From contig NC_135556.1 in NCBI RefSeq assembly GCF_964340395.1, positions 16,348,642-16,406,141 of the forward strand: a stretch of 57,500 nucleotides of DNA, given 5' to 3'. The stretch comes from Glandiceps talaboti. Its lineage: Eukaryota > Hemichordata > Enteropneusta > Spengelidae. Of the stretch, positions 1 through 11,586 are shown piece after piece; positions within the stretch are counted from its first letter, which is position 1; each line of letters starts with the position of its first letter. Both the position numbers and the translations under genes were made by a program. A model generated the notes under the pieces. It was not told the DNA's origin and searched no databases. It saw nothing but the letters and a program-made list of their open reading frames with translations.

Positions 1-70
1 ATTCAACTAACTGACTCCGTGCAAGACTGACACTTCGACGTTCTATCATTTTGATAGCCACTGTTGCACC
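1..70 (-). CDS. Guanylate cyclase receptor exon 8, partial (VAIK strand)
   Basis: After a TTTCAG acceptor the minus strand reads GATVAIKMIERRSVSLARSQ and stays open to the window edge. This is the third strand of a kinase homology domain with its VAIK lysine. It joins exon 7 in phase 0 to give VAVYEGATVAIK. Confidence 0.75.
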
Positions 71-3000
71 CTGAAATGATAAATAAATGATGTAAATATA
101 ATAAATATCTACTGTACTGTGTCCATTGATTGTGATTGAAATTTAAGCAGCACTCGGAACGATATAACAGAACAAGATCAGTCAATCTGATCAAAGGAAT
201 ATCTCCCATTTCTGTCAGCATCTGATTCTATAGTATGCCTTTATGTTTGTCTAACTCAAGACCCTTTAAAGTAAGTTATAGTGTTAAACTTTAATTGTCA
301 CGAGCCTGTACGATAGATGTTTGACTGTTATTAAAATTAGGAATAAAGTGTGCTACAATTTCGACCTTCAATGCAATTGTCACCCCACATAGGGAACATG
401 CCATGGTGAGAAAATGAACGGGGAAACATCAAAACTTAAAATTGAGTGCACTGATTTTTCCAAGGAAATAAGGCAAATGTACACACTCATGTTTCTGAAT
501 ACTTAGTTAGACCAAGTCAAGGCTTTTGACAAAATACGGAGAACGGTTGAGAAGCAGTCATTACAATTCAACATGGTGGAGCCCATTCTCGCAAACCAGA
601 GCTGGTGGCACGTTAAGCACGGTGCCGTAAAACAGGCCGTGGTTTGCGACGATGGGTGGAGCTATACTCTGAATATCGAAAACCAGGACGTGGTTATCCA
701 AAACCGCGTTTTTCCTAGACGCTCACCAGGTATTTATTCATTTATTCGTTCGTTTTAAACGAATACCGCAAGGAAAGCCCTCGACTGTGCCATTACCATG
801 GAAATGTGGAAGTACAGACCTATAGATGTGGGGGTTCCCTTTAGCTTGTTCGTTTATGATGCTTACCTCATAGACAGCAACCTTAGCGAATAGTTGGCGT
901 CCATCCTGAGATATGTGACTGTCCATGGAGTAGGCACTCATAACTCGGGCCGTACTGCCAATCGAATAAAGGCTACCACGATGGGAAGACTACCATGTAA
1001 AGGAAAGGAAAGAAATGACAAAACAGAAACCATGGCAACAACATCCACAACGGTCTGTGAACCTTCTATTTACATTTTGTTATATAGATATACAAAAATA
1101 TTCTTTATAAAAAGATTTTTTGGAGAGCCACACGATAACATCAATATGGCGATTGTTTTGGTTATATTATGTTATAGTTTATTGCACTGCCCTTCTTTTA
1201 AATCCATCAAAGTTATATAAACGATCAACATACGATAGAAATACTTCATTTTTCATTATCTAATCTATGTCTGCCTCTCAAGTTTTACAATGGTCACGAG
1301 AAAGATCGCCAAGAAGAGACATCATGATAACTTTGATTCATGATGACTATGACGTCATATCTCTAGGTTTTCTGTGTGTTATACTGAGATAATGACAAAT
1401 GTCATTCTACGGTAAAAGGTAGTAGATATGGTACAATGGTCACATGGTATCGATCAACAATCATGACCTATTCGCCTTGTCTAATCAATTGCAATATAAT
1501 GGTTTCCGGTCCAATCTTGTCGCTAAAGGGCTTCGATACTTTTGATAAACAGGATCAGGAAACGTCCACTCAAATCAAATCCTCTTGTCTGACCAAATCT
1601 TAACAAACACACATTGTCACGTCACATTTTATCATCTGGCATGATATCTTGCAAACATCGCTACGTCTTAAAATTTGATCTGGCCAGACGACAACATTAA
1701 GTATATTTTGTTACATTTTAAGCCTTTATTAACATGATCAAAGTTGCAATACTAATCCCTGAAATATAGTTGACCCAAAGTTGAAGTATGAAATGTTGGT
1801 AAGATTTTTATTGCGAGTCAGACGATGAAATATAACAGTATTAGTAACATCTTTGTCGTGCCAGACAACGAAATATAGCAGTTTTAGTAATATCTATGTC
1901 GAGACAGAAATGTCAGAGTACTACAATATTGGTAAAAATTTTCTTGCGCTAGGAGGTAAACGGTACAAGTTTTAGCACGTTACGATTTCACCGGAGCCAG
2001 ATGAAGTCGTGCTTCAGTTTAATTGGTTTCTATCGTAAGAAAGAAATCAAAAAGAAAGATATATAAAATGGAAAATCTTACTCTCCAATTTTTTCTGATC
2101 GTAATATCTTCGAATTTTATTTTCCATTTGGTTTCCAGTAAGGCAGCCTCAAATTTGTATCGACGGTAAATGATGGCAGCGATTAGAGACACAATTGATA
2201 CTAGAAACACCGGTAGTATTACTGCAACTAGCAGCAAAGTCTGTTCTGTAAGAGACGTGGAAACAACAGTGTCGTTCCATATCAGTAAATTTCGACATTC
2301 GTTGAAATAGAATGCGCCCCGGGGATCAACGTAAACGTCTTTATGATCTCTGCAAATCACGTCATATGAAAGCTTGCTCCTAGTCCTTTAGAAATTTGGG
2401 CGTTCACCAACTTCATTTTCAAGAAAATTGACACATTTTTATTTTCCCACAGGGTTGGCAATGTGACAGTTTGTGGCGTCGGAAATTGCTTTGAACGCCC
2501 AGTCTTTGAGAGCGCGGAAATTGCTTTGAACGCCCAGTCATTGAGAGCGCGGAAATTGCTTTGAACGCCCAGTCATTGAGAGCGCGGAAATTGCTTTGAA
2601 CGCCAAGTCATTGAGAGCGCGGAAATTGCTTTGAAACGCCCAGTCATTGAGAGCGCGGAATTGTCCCCCTCGTCTACCGTACGTATCCCATGATGATGGT
2701 GAAAAAACAACTTCGGTAGACTTTTACACGTAACGTCTGAGTGCAATTGAGGAATCAGGCAACATACTAGACCACCGCTAGTACACTCACTAATTCAATC
2801 ATCCAGAACACCAAGTGATTAATGGATCCGGAGCGTACTCAACAATGAATCATTCAATCTGAAAGTGTACACTTTAGTTGAAAGGTATCTATAGAACAGT
2901 GATTAATGTTATAGTGTACTACTGTGAGATTTTATGCAAAACAGAATACATATTTTGTTGGTTTGTTGGTTGGTTGTTATATACGTATGTAAGCAGTGAA

Positions 3001-3899
3001 ACCTTGGATTTTGATCATTTGAGAGGAGTGGTAGCACAGAAAGTTTAGCAGAACAGAACAAGCGAAACCACATCTTGTTATACAAAAGAAGGGTTGATGA
3101 TTACATTGGCCTACCTGTTTCTGGCTGTATACAAAATTCTCCCTGGAACCCACATACCGGCGCGTCTAATGGTGGCAAAACGCCTCCATCTGGCCATAAC
3201 ATACTTTCTCCCGAAACGAAACGAAGTATTTCTGAAAAACTGTCGTATAAAGCAACCTTCTCGAATGTGCTTCCGTTGCGAAAGTTTAAAATCCAGTAGT
3301 CTTGGTTACGGTCTCCATTGGCATCTACAGTAACGCGACCTGTTATACCTGTATGAGAACAAAACTTTTAATAATTACGATCGTCGGATCAAAAATAGTG
3401 TTTGCACATATTGTTTTAAACGGTCGTTAGATTATCTCAGAAACAAAAGTCAGCAGGGAAGTGTACACGTTTGATAGAAATTGTACCTATGACACCGTAC
3501 CCCACCCCAGCCCAGCTCAGCCCACTAGAATGAAGAAAATGGACACGACATCGAACAGACAGGGAATTTCAAATGGGATGCCCCTTGGGATATCACTACA
3601 GAAATAATTCCTGGATGCTCCGCCACTGGAAAACAAGACAACAGCCAACCGGGTATTTACTACAACTGATATAATTAATACATATACTTCTGCTTACCGT
3701 TGAAATCGACGGATTGCATTTGCTTAAACACCTTTCTTCCATCATAGGGGTCGTCACCATTTGCTCGCACTCGGTGAAGCGCATGGCCATACAAGAACAC
3801 AGAGTCATAGAGATAAGCAACCAATTCTCCCGTCTACAGATTTGATAAAACATTATTTAGACAACAGTTAAAAAGGAAAAACTTGCCGCATGTAAGTTG

Positions 3900-3930
<31 letters not shown>

Positions 3931-6900
3931 TGTATGTATGTATGTATGTATGTATGTATGTATGTATGTATGTATGTATGTATGCATGCATGCATGCATG
4001 CATGCATGCATGCATGTATGTATGTATGTATGTATGTATGTATGTATGTATGTATGTATGTATGTATGTTTGTAACAATACTCACTAGTAACAATACTCA
4101 TACGTATACACACAATACAAACATACCATTGTCACTATTGTTGGAGTCGTTACTCGTTGTACTCGAAAGGCAGATAACGTTTTTAAATATCCGTCATGAA
4201 AATAAAAGATAGAAACACGTGAACAAATATGTACATTTACCATAGCTGATGCATCAGTCATATTGTAATACCATGGCGGATCGAGAAACTTGTTTTGAAC
4301 CTCGAGGAGTAACTCGCCTAGCTCATTGCCCATATGAGACACCATTTCTAGAATAATCAATGATTTGTATGCTTCGGCAAGATCCTCAGCACGATCATGT
4401 ATATCATCTTTCCAGTGTGTACCCTGTGAGTAGAATTTAACACACTTCATTCAGTCAGTCTAAGAATGCTTAAACAACGTATTTTAGTCACAATCTTTTG
4501 ATCGTTTACTTCTCTTTATTTAAATCAAGATTTACTCACACTTAACAAATCATAGTTATTCAAAATACATACATACATTCATGTGCATGTAAGTTTGAGT
4601 GATTTTGACCATGCAGTATAGCAATGTCATGGTTTCGAATAGTGTTTTACTATCAAGTCCTGTCGTTACTGTGCATGTGCATTGGACAATATTTGACCCA
4701 CAACTCTCAACATATTGTGACTTGACATATCTGTAGACTGTATTCTGTAGACGTAACTGTTACATTAAATCATTTGATTTCACTCAGGGTATCCATGTCA
4801 CATATAGCAATTTATGTAATTGTGATAAATGTATTATTTTGCCTAAGGAATCACGAGAATTGAGATGGAACGTGACATATCACCAATTTCACCCTTGAAA
4901 TTTGCACGGACGCTAGAAAACCCCATCGTGAATCTGAATATACCTACGAAGAATATGGTAACCTTACAACTCTACTTACATACATACAGTTGATAAAAAT
5001 TGTCGAAGACGTTGCACAGAAAAAGGTTTAGTGAAATACATATTATTATTTTTTTGATGAGATTACTAAATTATCTATATTCAGAAGCTCAAAATGAGGG
5101 TTTGTCTTCGGAGAAATAATTCATTTATCATCGATAACATTGTTATGATGGCAAATTAAAAGGCAATTATGTTAACCGTGGTTGTAAATCTAATGGAATA
5201 GAGATAAGATATCATATTAAAACTTATACTGTTCTTGTGCTGACTGGACTTACTACCCGAATTCAGGTGAATCGGTAGTGAGAGACGAAAGATTGATCGT
5301 TTTGAATATTATTCATGAAAACATACCTACGGTTATGCATATGTTGATGTAAAGCTTTTAGTTTCTAATTAAGGTTACGCAACTGTGAATCTCTTCTTTG
5401 TCTAGCACAATTGAATGTAAAATTACTCAAACAATTCAAAATGCTCGGCTTTCCTTAAAAGAGCAACATCGCTCCAGAAAATAAAGGCATTTTCATAAAC
5501 TTGGGCTCTAGGAAGTCATTTCATGATTTGAAATAAATTTTAAATCACATCAAATAAATTTCGAGCGATTGCCAAAAAAGCACCAAATTGAAACTTTCAC
5601 ATTCATCTTTCTAGCAGTCGTCCCTTGATGCTAATGGGTCTTAGCAGACATGTATTAGATTAGCAATTAATATTCATGCCGCCAAACTGCTTATTACCTT
5701 CAGATAAAGTCATTAATTGTCCATCTAATACATATTCATGTATGTTAAGTCCCATGATGCAACAGTGAGCCTATGCTAGAAAATGGAGAGATCAGCAAAG
5801 ATTTCTTTCTTAGCAACCATGCGTGTGATGCGAAACCAGTAAATGACTCCATAATCTCAAGTCTATGAAAATATTGTACGACAGAGCCCCGTGACACGTG
5901 AGAGCATTGAAGTGTGCTGTACTCTGGGTATTTGCAAGAGTGCTTGCAGTGTTCTGTGCGCTCCTAGTGAAAATGCAGCAGAAAACACTGCAAGCATGAG
6001 TGCAAATACCCCCTGAGTACCCACACTGGAACTCACTGGGGTTCTGTTATTATATATGTTTATCTGACAAGGTAAATTTTCATAAAATCACACAGCGCGA
6101 TCACCCGGTTTCGTGTGTGTGTAGCGATCGATCGCGGCCTCATTTGCATACAGGTATGCAATAATGTTTTGGCATGCACTGCAGTGAAAATACCACTAGT
6201 ATGCGCGCGCACCAGTTGTGCAAGTGATCTCTGGTACATGTGTAATAATATTTATTTCCTTGGAGTGGCCTTCCCCTTCGACTTTATTTTCAGAATGTTA
6301 TCAATATTTCATATTTTTGATGTCACTAGGTTAAAATACTTTATTTCTTTTCAATTCCATAACTTTTGCGTTAAAAGTTTTTGTCAAAACTACTGTGGTA
6401 AAATGTATTAATGATATGTGCTTGATATTGTGACATTGCATGATCAAATTGACAATACCAATTCCGTGTGAAATACAACTTACGCTAAAAAAATTGCTAT
6501 GCAGTCCAGCCGAAGTAACAAAGATATACTCTCCTGTATCAAGATAACCCTCGTCATATGCCGTCAACATCAGAGAATACATACTACCTGGCCAATGGGC
6601 AAGGTAAATGACTGTAAAAAAAAAAACAAGATCATACCTAGTATTCAATGTAACTTTTGTACTAAACACAACTTGAAAATTTTACCTGAAATTTTCGACT
6701 GCACAATTCAGTCTTTGTCAACAGATTGACCCATTATTCAGTAAATGTGACCTTATGGACATGTTGACCTAATTAAGGGTTCATAGGACTGAAGTGTGTA
6801 GTCGAAAATAATTTCAGGTAAAATCTTCAAGTTGTGTTTGGAACAAAAGTTAAATTGAATACTATGGTTTAGTAACACAGATGCATTTCAATTTAAAGAT

Positions 6901-8166
6901 TATACCTATAAGCCTCTTATTAACTAAGACCACAAACACAGTAGTCAGAAAGAAAACAACATTCATATCCATCCATCCATCCATCCATGAGAAATTGACA
7001 TATCTGTTATATACACGTAACATGTAACGAGGACACTGAACAACTCGAAATAAACATGCTAATTGAGCAACTTGTGAGAGATGAACAAATGATAAAATTA
7101 ACCATCAGTTATTTATACTGTTACTGTAACATCAAACCGTTAAATTTACGAATACGAATACGAATACAAATACAAATACAAATACAAATACAAATACAAA
7201 TACAAATACAAATACAAATACAAATATAAATATAAATATAAATATAAACATAAACATAAATATAAATATAAACATAAATATAAATATTGATATTGATATT
7301 AATATAACTATAGAAACAATATAAGTATATTCATAACTTAACTATGAATGTGGGGAAATACATGGTTGGTGGAGGGCTACTGGATGGGTTTAACCAAAGC
7401 AATATATTCATGGGGGGTCTGTACGTGTACGCCTGGGTGTAGTACAGTCATGTGCATTGCTAAAACACATAATATATTTAGACAGACAGGTGATTATAAA
7501 CTTACTTCTTGCTGAAGCAGTTATTTCTGCCAAGGCCTCTTTATACGCCGTCACATTGGTCTTGTCGAAATAAACAGTGACAACTGTGCAATTTGCATTA
7601 ATCAACTGCTGCTTTACATCTTCAAACATTCTTCCATAATGACCTTCCAAGTTTAGCACAAGTCCAAAATGACGCCAACCAAATGTAGTCAGAGTCGCAA
7701 CAATAGCCTCTGCTTCTTTGTTATCTGGGGATGTTGTTCGACTAAATGTATCATAAAGCGATTTATCAGACAACACGTGCGTTCTTGTCAGGTATCCAGT
7801 CATCGGTATGTTCCACTGGGAGGCTAGTAGACCACCAGATTCTGATGCAGAAGAGCAAGCGGGTCCGATAATCCCAGCGACGTGGTCTTCCTTTACCATT
7901 GATACAATCCGGTCTAAGACTACACGACTGCTACAAGCGCTGTCATAGTGGATAAAATTTAGGGTGTCGTTCGGCAAAATATCAGGATTATTGTTTATTT
8001 TCTCGATGGCAACATTCACAGTCGCGCCGATGCGCTTCGCAGAGAAAGGCAAAAATGGAAATGTGTTGATAAGAAAGCCTATAGTGAAATTGTCCGCAGA
8101 ACTTATTGAAATGATTACGCCGAAAAAAACTAAAACAACCAGACGGTGCTCGGATACATTCCACAT
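1..8166 (-). CDS. Receptor-type guanylate cyclase, 5' part (runs off left edge)
   Basis: Coding pieces read on the minus strand: 7506-8166, 6484-6611, 4241-4423, 3698-3833, 3115-3348, 2082-2347, about 867-954, and 1-70, which is cut by the window edge. The start ATG is at 8166, followed by a hydrophobic signal peptide (about residues 1-24). A periplasmic-binding-like ligand domain follows (family receptor ligand-binding region), then a juxtamembrane WPDGG...PPLDAP.CGF segment typical of natriuretic-peptide-type cyclases. One membrane span lies at about residues 484-507, then YRRYKFE and KWKIKFEDI, the usual entry into the kinase homology domain. The last two pieces read GRQLFAKVAVYE and GATVAIKMIERR, matching the first strands and VAIK lysine of that domain. 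The catalytic cyclase domain is outside the window. Phases agree at all joins except exon 6 to 7, where a small exon appears to be missing. The family makes cGMP at the plasma membrane after peptide binding; the ligand here is unknown. Confidence 0.86.
573..729 (+). CDS. Possible exon of an unknown plus-strand gene
   Basis: An open frame starts with ATG at 573 (MVEPILANQSWWHVKHG...) and runs to a CAG/GTATTT donor-like junction near 729. Its base composition is visibly more GC-rich than the flanks and the codons look used (GTG, CTG, GCC, AAG). The opposite strand is closed in all frames, so it is not part of the cyclase gene it lies inside. No next exon or family was recognised. It could be the first exon of a nested gene or a chance open frame. 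Confidence 0.3.
867..954 (-). CDS. Guanylate cyclase receptor exon 7 (start of kinase homology domain)
   Basis: The minus strand reads MSAYSMDSHISQDGRQLFAKVAVYE followed by a GTAAGC donor; the GRQLFAKVAVYE part aligns with the G..Q.F.K...Y strand of receptor cyclase kinase homology domains. The upper boundary (acceptor GGCAG at 955) gives a phase-2 entry, which does not match the phase-0 end of exon 6. A short unseen exon between 955 and 2081 is therefore likely. The exit phase (0) matches the next piece exactly. Confidence 0.65.
2082..2347 (-). CDS. Guanylate cyclase receptor exon 6: membrane span and juxtamembrane segment
   Basis: The open stretch begins DHKDVYVDPRGAFYFNEC. It continues through a strongly hydrophobic segment (TLLLVAVILPVFLVSIVSLI) into a basic stop-transfer YRR and then KWKIKFEDI, which matches the sequence just inside the membrane in receptor cyclases. 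The donor is GTAAGA at 2081. Keeping frame with exon 5 needs the acceptor ending GCAGAG at 2348; the stronger-looking GCAG two bases earlier would shift the frame. Either this is a weak GAG acceptor or the exon 5 end needs revision. Confidence 0.8.
2476..2660. repeat. 35-bp minisatellite
   Basis: About five near-perfect head-to-tail copies of a 35-bp unit (GGAAATTGCTTTGAACGCCC core), with ggaaa at 2481, 2516, 2551 and 2586 and a further copy after one inserted base. It lies in the intron just upstream of the cyclase membrane exon. Confidence 0.95.
3115..8166 (-). CDS. Guanylate cyclase receptor: extracellular ligand-binding exons 1-5
   Basis: Five exons encode roughly the first 447 residues. 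Exon 1 (661 bp) carries the signal peptide and the first lobe, including IGPACSSASESGGLLASQW, a segment characteristic of ANF-receptor-type domains, and several N-glycosylation sequons (NFT, NDT, NCT, NVT). Exon 2 holds YLAHWPGSMYSLMLTAYDEG, exon 3 the LDPPWYYN region, exon 4 the YLYDSVFLYGHAL helix common to receptor cyclases, and exon 5 the juxtamembrane part. Intron phases are 1, 0, 0, 1 and 1. Exon 2 has an acceptor with an unbroken T-run. The alternative reading, an orphan ligand-binding protein, is unlikely because the membrane and kinase-homology exons follow. Confidence 0.85.
3901..4072. repeat. (ATGT)n microsatellite with an (ATGC)n core
   Basis: About 170 bp of ATGT repeats interrupted near 3984-4015 by a block of ATGC repeats, in the intron between cyclase exons 3 and 4. 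The long frames through it on both strands (alternating YIHT and VCMY type) are repeat artefacts. Confidence 0.97.
4424..6483. other. Intron 2 of the cyclase gene
   Basis: This 2.06-kb intron holds no recognisable exon. Its right half contains one copy of a dispersed repeat (5878-6235). The remainder is AT-rich single-copy-looking sequence in which I see no structured feature. Confidence 0.6.
5878..6235 (+). repeat. Dispersed repeat family C, copy 1
   Basis: About 350 bp sharing long collinear blocks with 30583-30945: GGGTATTTGCAAGAGTGCTTGC, GTGCAAATACCCC, GGGGTTCTGTTATTAT, CATTTGCATACAGGTATGCAATAATG and TACCACTAGTATGC. The block GGGTATTTGC / GCAAATACCCC is internally inverted. It is likely a non-autonomous transposon; no coding sequence is seen. 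Confidence 0.8.
6639..6863. mobile_element. Foldback / MITE-like element, about 225 bp
   Basis: The left arm AGTATTCAATGTAACTTTTG...AACTTGAAAATTTTACC is repeated inverted on the right (GGTAAAATCTTCAAGTTGTG...GAATACT), giving arms of about 75 bp and a loop of about 70 bp. It lies in cyclase intron 1, starting about 27 bp upstream of the exon 2 acceptor, so it may influence branch-point use. Confidence 0.8.
7150..7310. repeat. Degenerate (AATACA/AATATA)n repeat
   Basis: A hexanucleotide run AATACA that shades into AATATA and AACATA. It is a simple repeat in cyclase intron 1. Confidence 0.92.
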
Positions 8167-8176
8167 CCTTCATTCA

Positions 8177-8397
<221 letters not shown>

Positions 8398-8897
8398 AAC
8401 GATCATTATTGTATTATACAATCAAAGCAAAGGTTGGAGCTATTACCATGGGCATGTATGTCATGAAACGGATCAGCATTTAGGATTATGGAATCGACTT
8501 TACATGTTAAACTATATGAAGTTGTAAAACATATAGGTACTCTTGACAAGTTTGATCCCAATTTCAAGTCAATTTACATACTATTAAACCTTCTCATAAT
8601 GTAGAGACTATGCACAAAAATATGCGTGCGTGCGTGCGTGTATGTGAATGAGTGCCTCTGTGTGTATTACAGAGTATGTGTGTCTGCGTATCAGAGTCTG
8701 TGCGGTGGTGGTGGGGGAGGGGTGTTGGATCGAATACGAACAGATTCTTGAGTATTTCTATTCTCATCGGCTTGTGTACACACTTCATTCACATTCATTA
8801 TTCTTTTAACACATTTCACGACATTAACTACTTCGTTTGCTTCTAATAGAATATATTACAAATATCGAGCATGTAATAAAAGTAGACCTTTAAAAAG

Positions 8898-9016
8898 GAG
8901 ATCAGTTAAAACTGTATAATTAAAACTGTTACTCTGTGTTGTGGAACGGCAAATAAACTACTAGCAAGAAATTTGACGAATTCAGAAATATCCGAAATCA
9001 CGGTTTCCTTTGGTTA
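8898..9016 (+). repeat. About 120-bp duplicated segment, copy 1
   Basis: GGAGATCAGTTAAAACTGTATAATTAAAACTG through TCCGAAATC...GTTTCCTTTGGTT recurs nearly identically at 11468-11586 in the same orientation. The flank 9000-9300 also contains a diverged internal duplication around CTTTCTTCGATGTGAGCATTACA and CCTTCTTCGATACGAGTATTGCA. Confidence 0.88.
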
Positions 9017-9711
9017 CTATGACAACGAGAATATTTTAAAATATTGAAGATACTTTCTTCGATGTGAGCATTACATATAAACATTTCCAATATAAGCCCT
9101 TCCCCCTCCGCCACATTTATTACCCAAACCCTCATTATTTTTATACAAAACAAACTGCTGCAAAGAATTTGACGTTCCTAAACTGGTACAGGTTTGTGCT
9201 ACGAGCTCCTATGGCAACAAGAATCCATAAAATTGTAATATGATCGAAGATACCTTCTTCGATACGAGTATTGCACAAATTAATATATCCAATATAAAGT
9301 CTCCTATGTCGTTACTAAAACTACGTTTTCTTATACATGAGTACAGAGCAATCATGCATGGAGTGTTCATATAGAGTGTCTCAGACTCTTTACATCTGAT
9401 TTACTATTTGAAAGCAAACATTTATAATGTTTCAAGTGGTCTTTGCACAATGTGAGTTGTATGTAGGACGCGTTGAATGGGGAATGTACGATGGTAGTCA
9501 CCAACACGACGTAAGCTTTAATCTGAAGACAGATTTCGCCACATTGGAAAATAAATTATCCGGATTTTGAATTTTAAAAAAAAAGCAACCACTTGTGTGT
9601 TACATTACCGGTTCTGTCTGTGTAGCCATTGGTACTTGTTAATAACATTATGCTAAAATCAAGGTTCGGTCAGTGAAACCTACATTCAATTAATGTCAAT
9701 ATCAATGCAAA

Positions 9712-10163
9712 ATATTACTACCTTTGCACCAGTTGTACTAAATGCTGCTGATCAGAACGTCGTTTTATCAGTAGTGGACTATTAAAATTGACTTTAAAGA
9801 TGCTGAGAAGTCTTCTCCTTGTCACACACTGTCATTGACATATATTGATACAAAAACAATAGCGGGTGCCTTAGATGTAGATGCATGGGATGCTTGTATC
9901 AGTTTGTTTATGTCTGAAAGTTAGAAATATTGTATTTGGCAATATGACTAACTTTCACAGACATAAACAAATTGATGAGACCATGGTATGATAACATACA
10001 TCAGAGACACCCAATGTTATTTTGTATCGATGTATATCTGCTTGATATTGTGTTCAGGGGACGACTTTTCGGCACCTTCAATGTCAGTTTTAATTGACTA
10101 CTACTGATAAAACGACGCTCAGATCAACAGCATTTCTAGACAACTAGTGCAAGGGTTGTAATA
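9712..10163. mobile_element. Long palindrome / foldback element, about 450 bp
   Basis: The left arm (CCTTTGCACCAGTTG...GTCGTTTTATCAGTAGT) is matched inverted on the right (ACTACTGATAAAACGACG...CAACTAGTGCAAGG). The inner arms (GTTTATGTCTGAAAGTTAG / CTAACTTTCACAGACATAAAC) meet near 9940. It is a MITE-like inverted-repeat element without coding capacity. Confidence 0.83.
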
Positions 10164-11091
10164 CATCATACCTGAGGATTATCGTCTCTCTTTATTGTAC
10201 TTTGGGGAAAGACCGTCAACAAAATCAATGACTACATTCTGTAAGCTGACGTTGCAGAACCACAGACATGTATAATACCGACAATTAAATTACTCATAAA
10301 GTTTAAACTACTACTATGCCGCTGTCATTATCATCTGTTTTTTTCTAAATATTCTAGTAATGCAGAGATTTGGAAACTAATGATTTTCAAAGTCATCAAT
10401 TGATCGGCGTAAGTATTCACAGAGTCAACTGACAGACTGCTTATATAAAGACAACCTTTTAGAAAAGGGTTTGGCGGTCGATCGGTTAAAAAAAAAAGCA
10501 AAAAAGCAACTGTATGTACTTGTCTTTCAAATGACATTAGTGAAAAAAAATTATGGTTACGAGAAACGAGTGAAAACAGTCACCCTGATTAGTGATACTA
10601 AATTCAACGTAACGAAGACAACAAAACATATTTGTGACCTGCGCAGTTGCATGATTCGATAACTAATATGCAATACACGAAATTTGACACAACTTTAATC
10701 AAATAAGACAATTTGAAAAGTGAAATGACGTTTTTATGTTTCACGTCGACCATCACGATAACTTATACTGTACATGTACTCAGCAATGATGCACCGTATG
10801 AATTAAGATAGCTACACTGAAAGGGATGTCACAATTGGTCAGTCATAACTCTATTAATACGAACCATACTTTGACTTTCACTGTCTTGTTTTACATGCAT
10901 CTTAAAATATGTCAGCATACGTTCGTATTTATGTTTCATTTACTTGCATACTCTGATGGTGTTAATATAACAAGAATTCATTTCTACAACTTGCTAGTCA
11001 AAAAGTCAACCTATTCATGCCATTACACCAGAAATACGGGAGGTTATTGAATAATTGATATGGTTAAGAAGGGCTTAGAACGTTTTTTGAG

Positions 11092-11132
11092 GTAGGTATG
11101 TATGTATGTATGTATGTATGTATGTATGTATG

Positions 11133-11168
<36 letters not shown>

Positions 11169-11203
11169 TGTATGTATGTATGTATGTATGTATGTATGTA
11201 TGT
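11092..11203. repeat. (ATGT)n microsatellite
   Basis: About 110 bp of ATGT with a short ATATAT interruption near 11134; intergenic. Confidence 0.97.
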
Positions 11204-11467
11204 CTCGAAAGGAACTCTAAAGGAAGAAATATTTCTAAATTGAGATGAATACATGTTTTGCAATACCAATCCATGTGGACAATAAGAAGGGGAAAAAATT
11301 CGAGCCTATTGTAATACGGTTATATTCTTCTATTGCCACATACTGTGAATGTGTATCCAACTTGAAACTGGTGAAAATAAAGTACTGAGAATGTTCAAAT
11401 ACACACTTGCTGTGATTCTGTACAGTGAAACGCTATATATACAAGAACTGTCGTATATTACACTAAT

Positions 11468-11586
11468 ACGGAGATCGTTAAAACTGTATAATTAAAACTG
11501 TTACTCTGTGTTGTGGAACGGCAAATCAACGACTAGCAAGAAATTTGACGAATTCAGAAATATCCGAAATCGCTGTTTCCTTTGGT
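11468..11586 (+). repeat. About 120-bp duplicated segment, copy 2
   Basis: This copy is nearly identical to 8898-9016 with only a few substitutions, so the duplication or transposition is recent. It carries no coding sequence. Confidence 0.88.

Noticed and set aside
573-758. Continuation of the cyclase kinase homology domain
   Set aside because: All minus-strand frames here contain stops; the next cyclase exon is at 1-70.
3834-4212. Long frames of YIHT / CMYV type over the ATGT tract
   Set aside because: Produced by the ATGT/ATGC microsatellite on both strands; no domain and no splice context.
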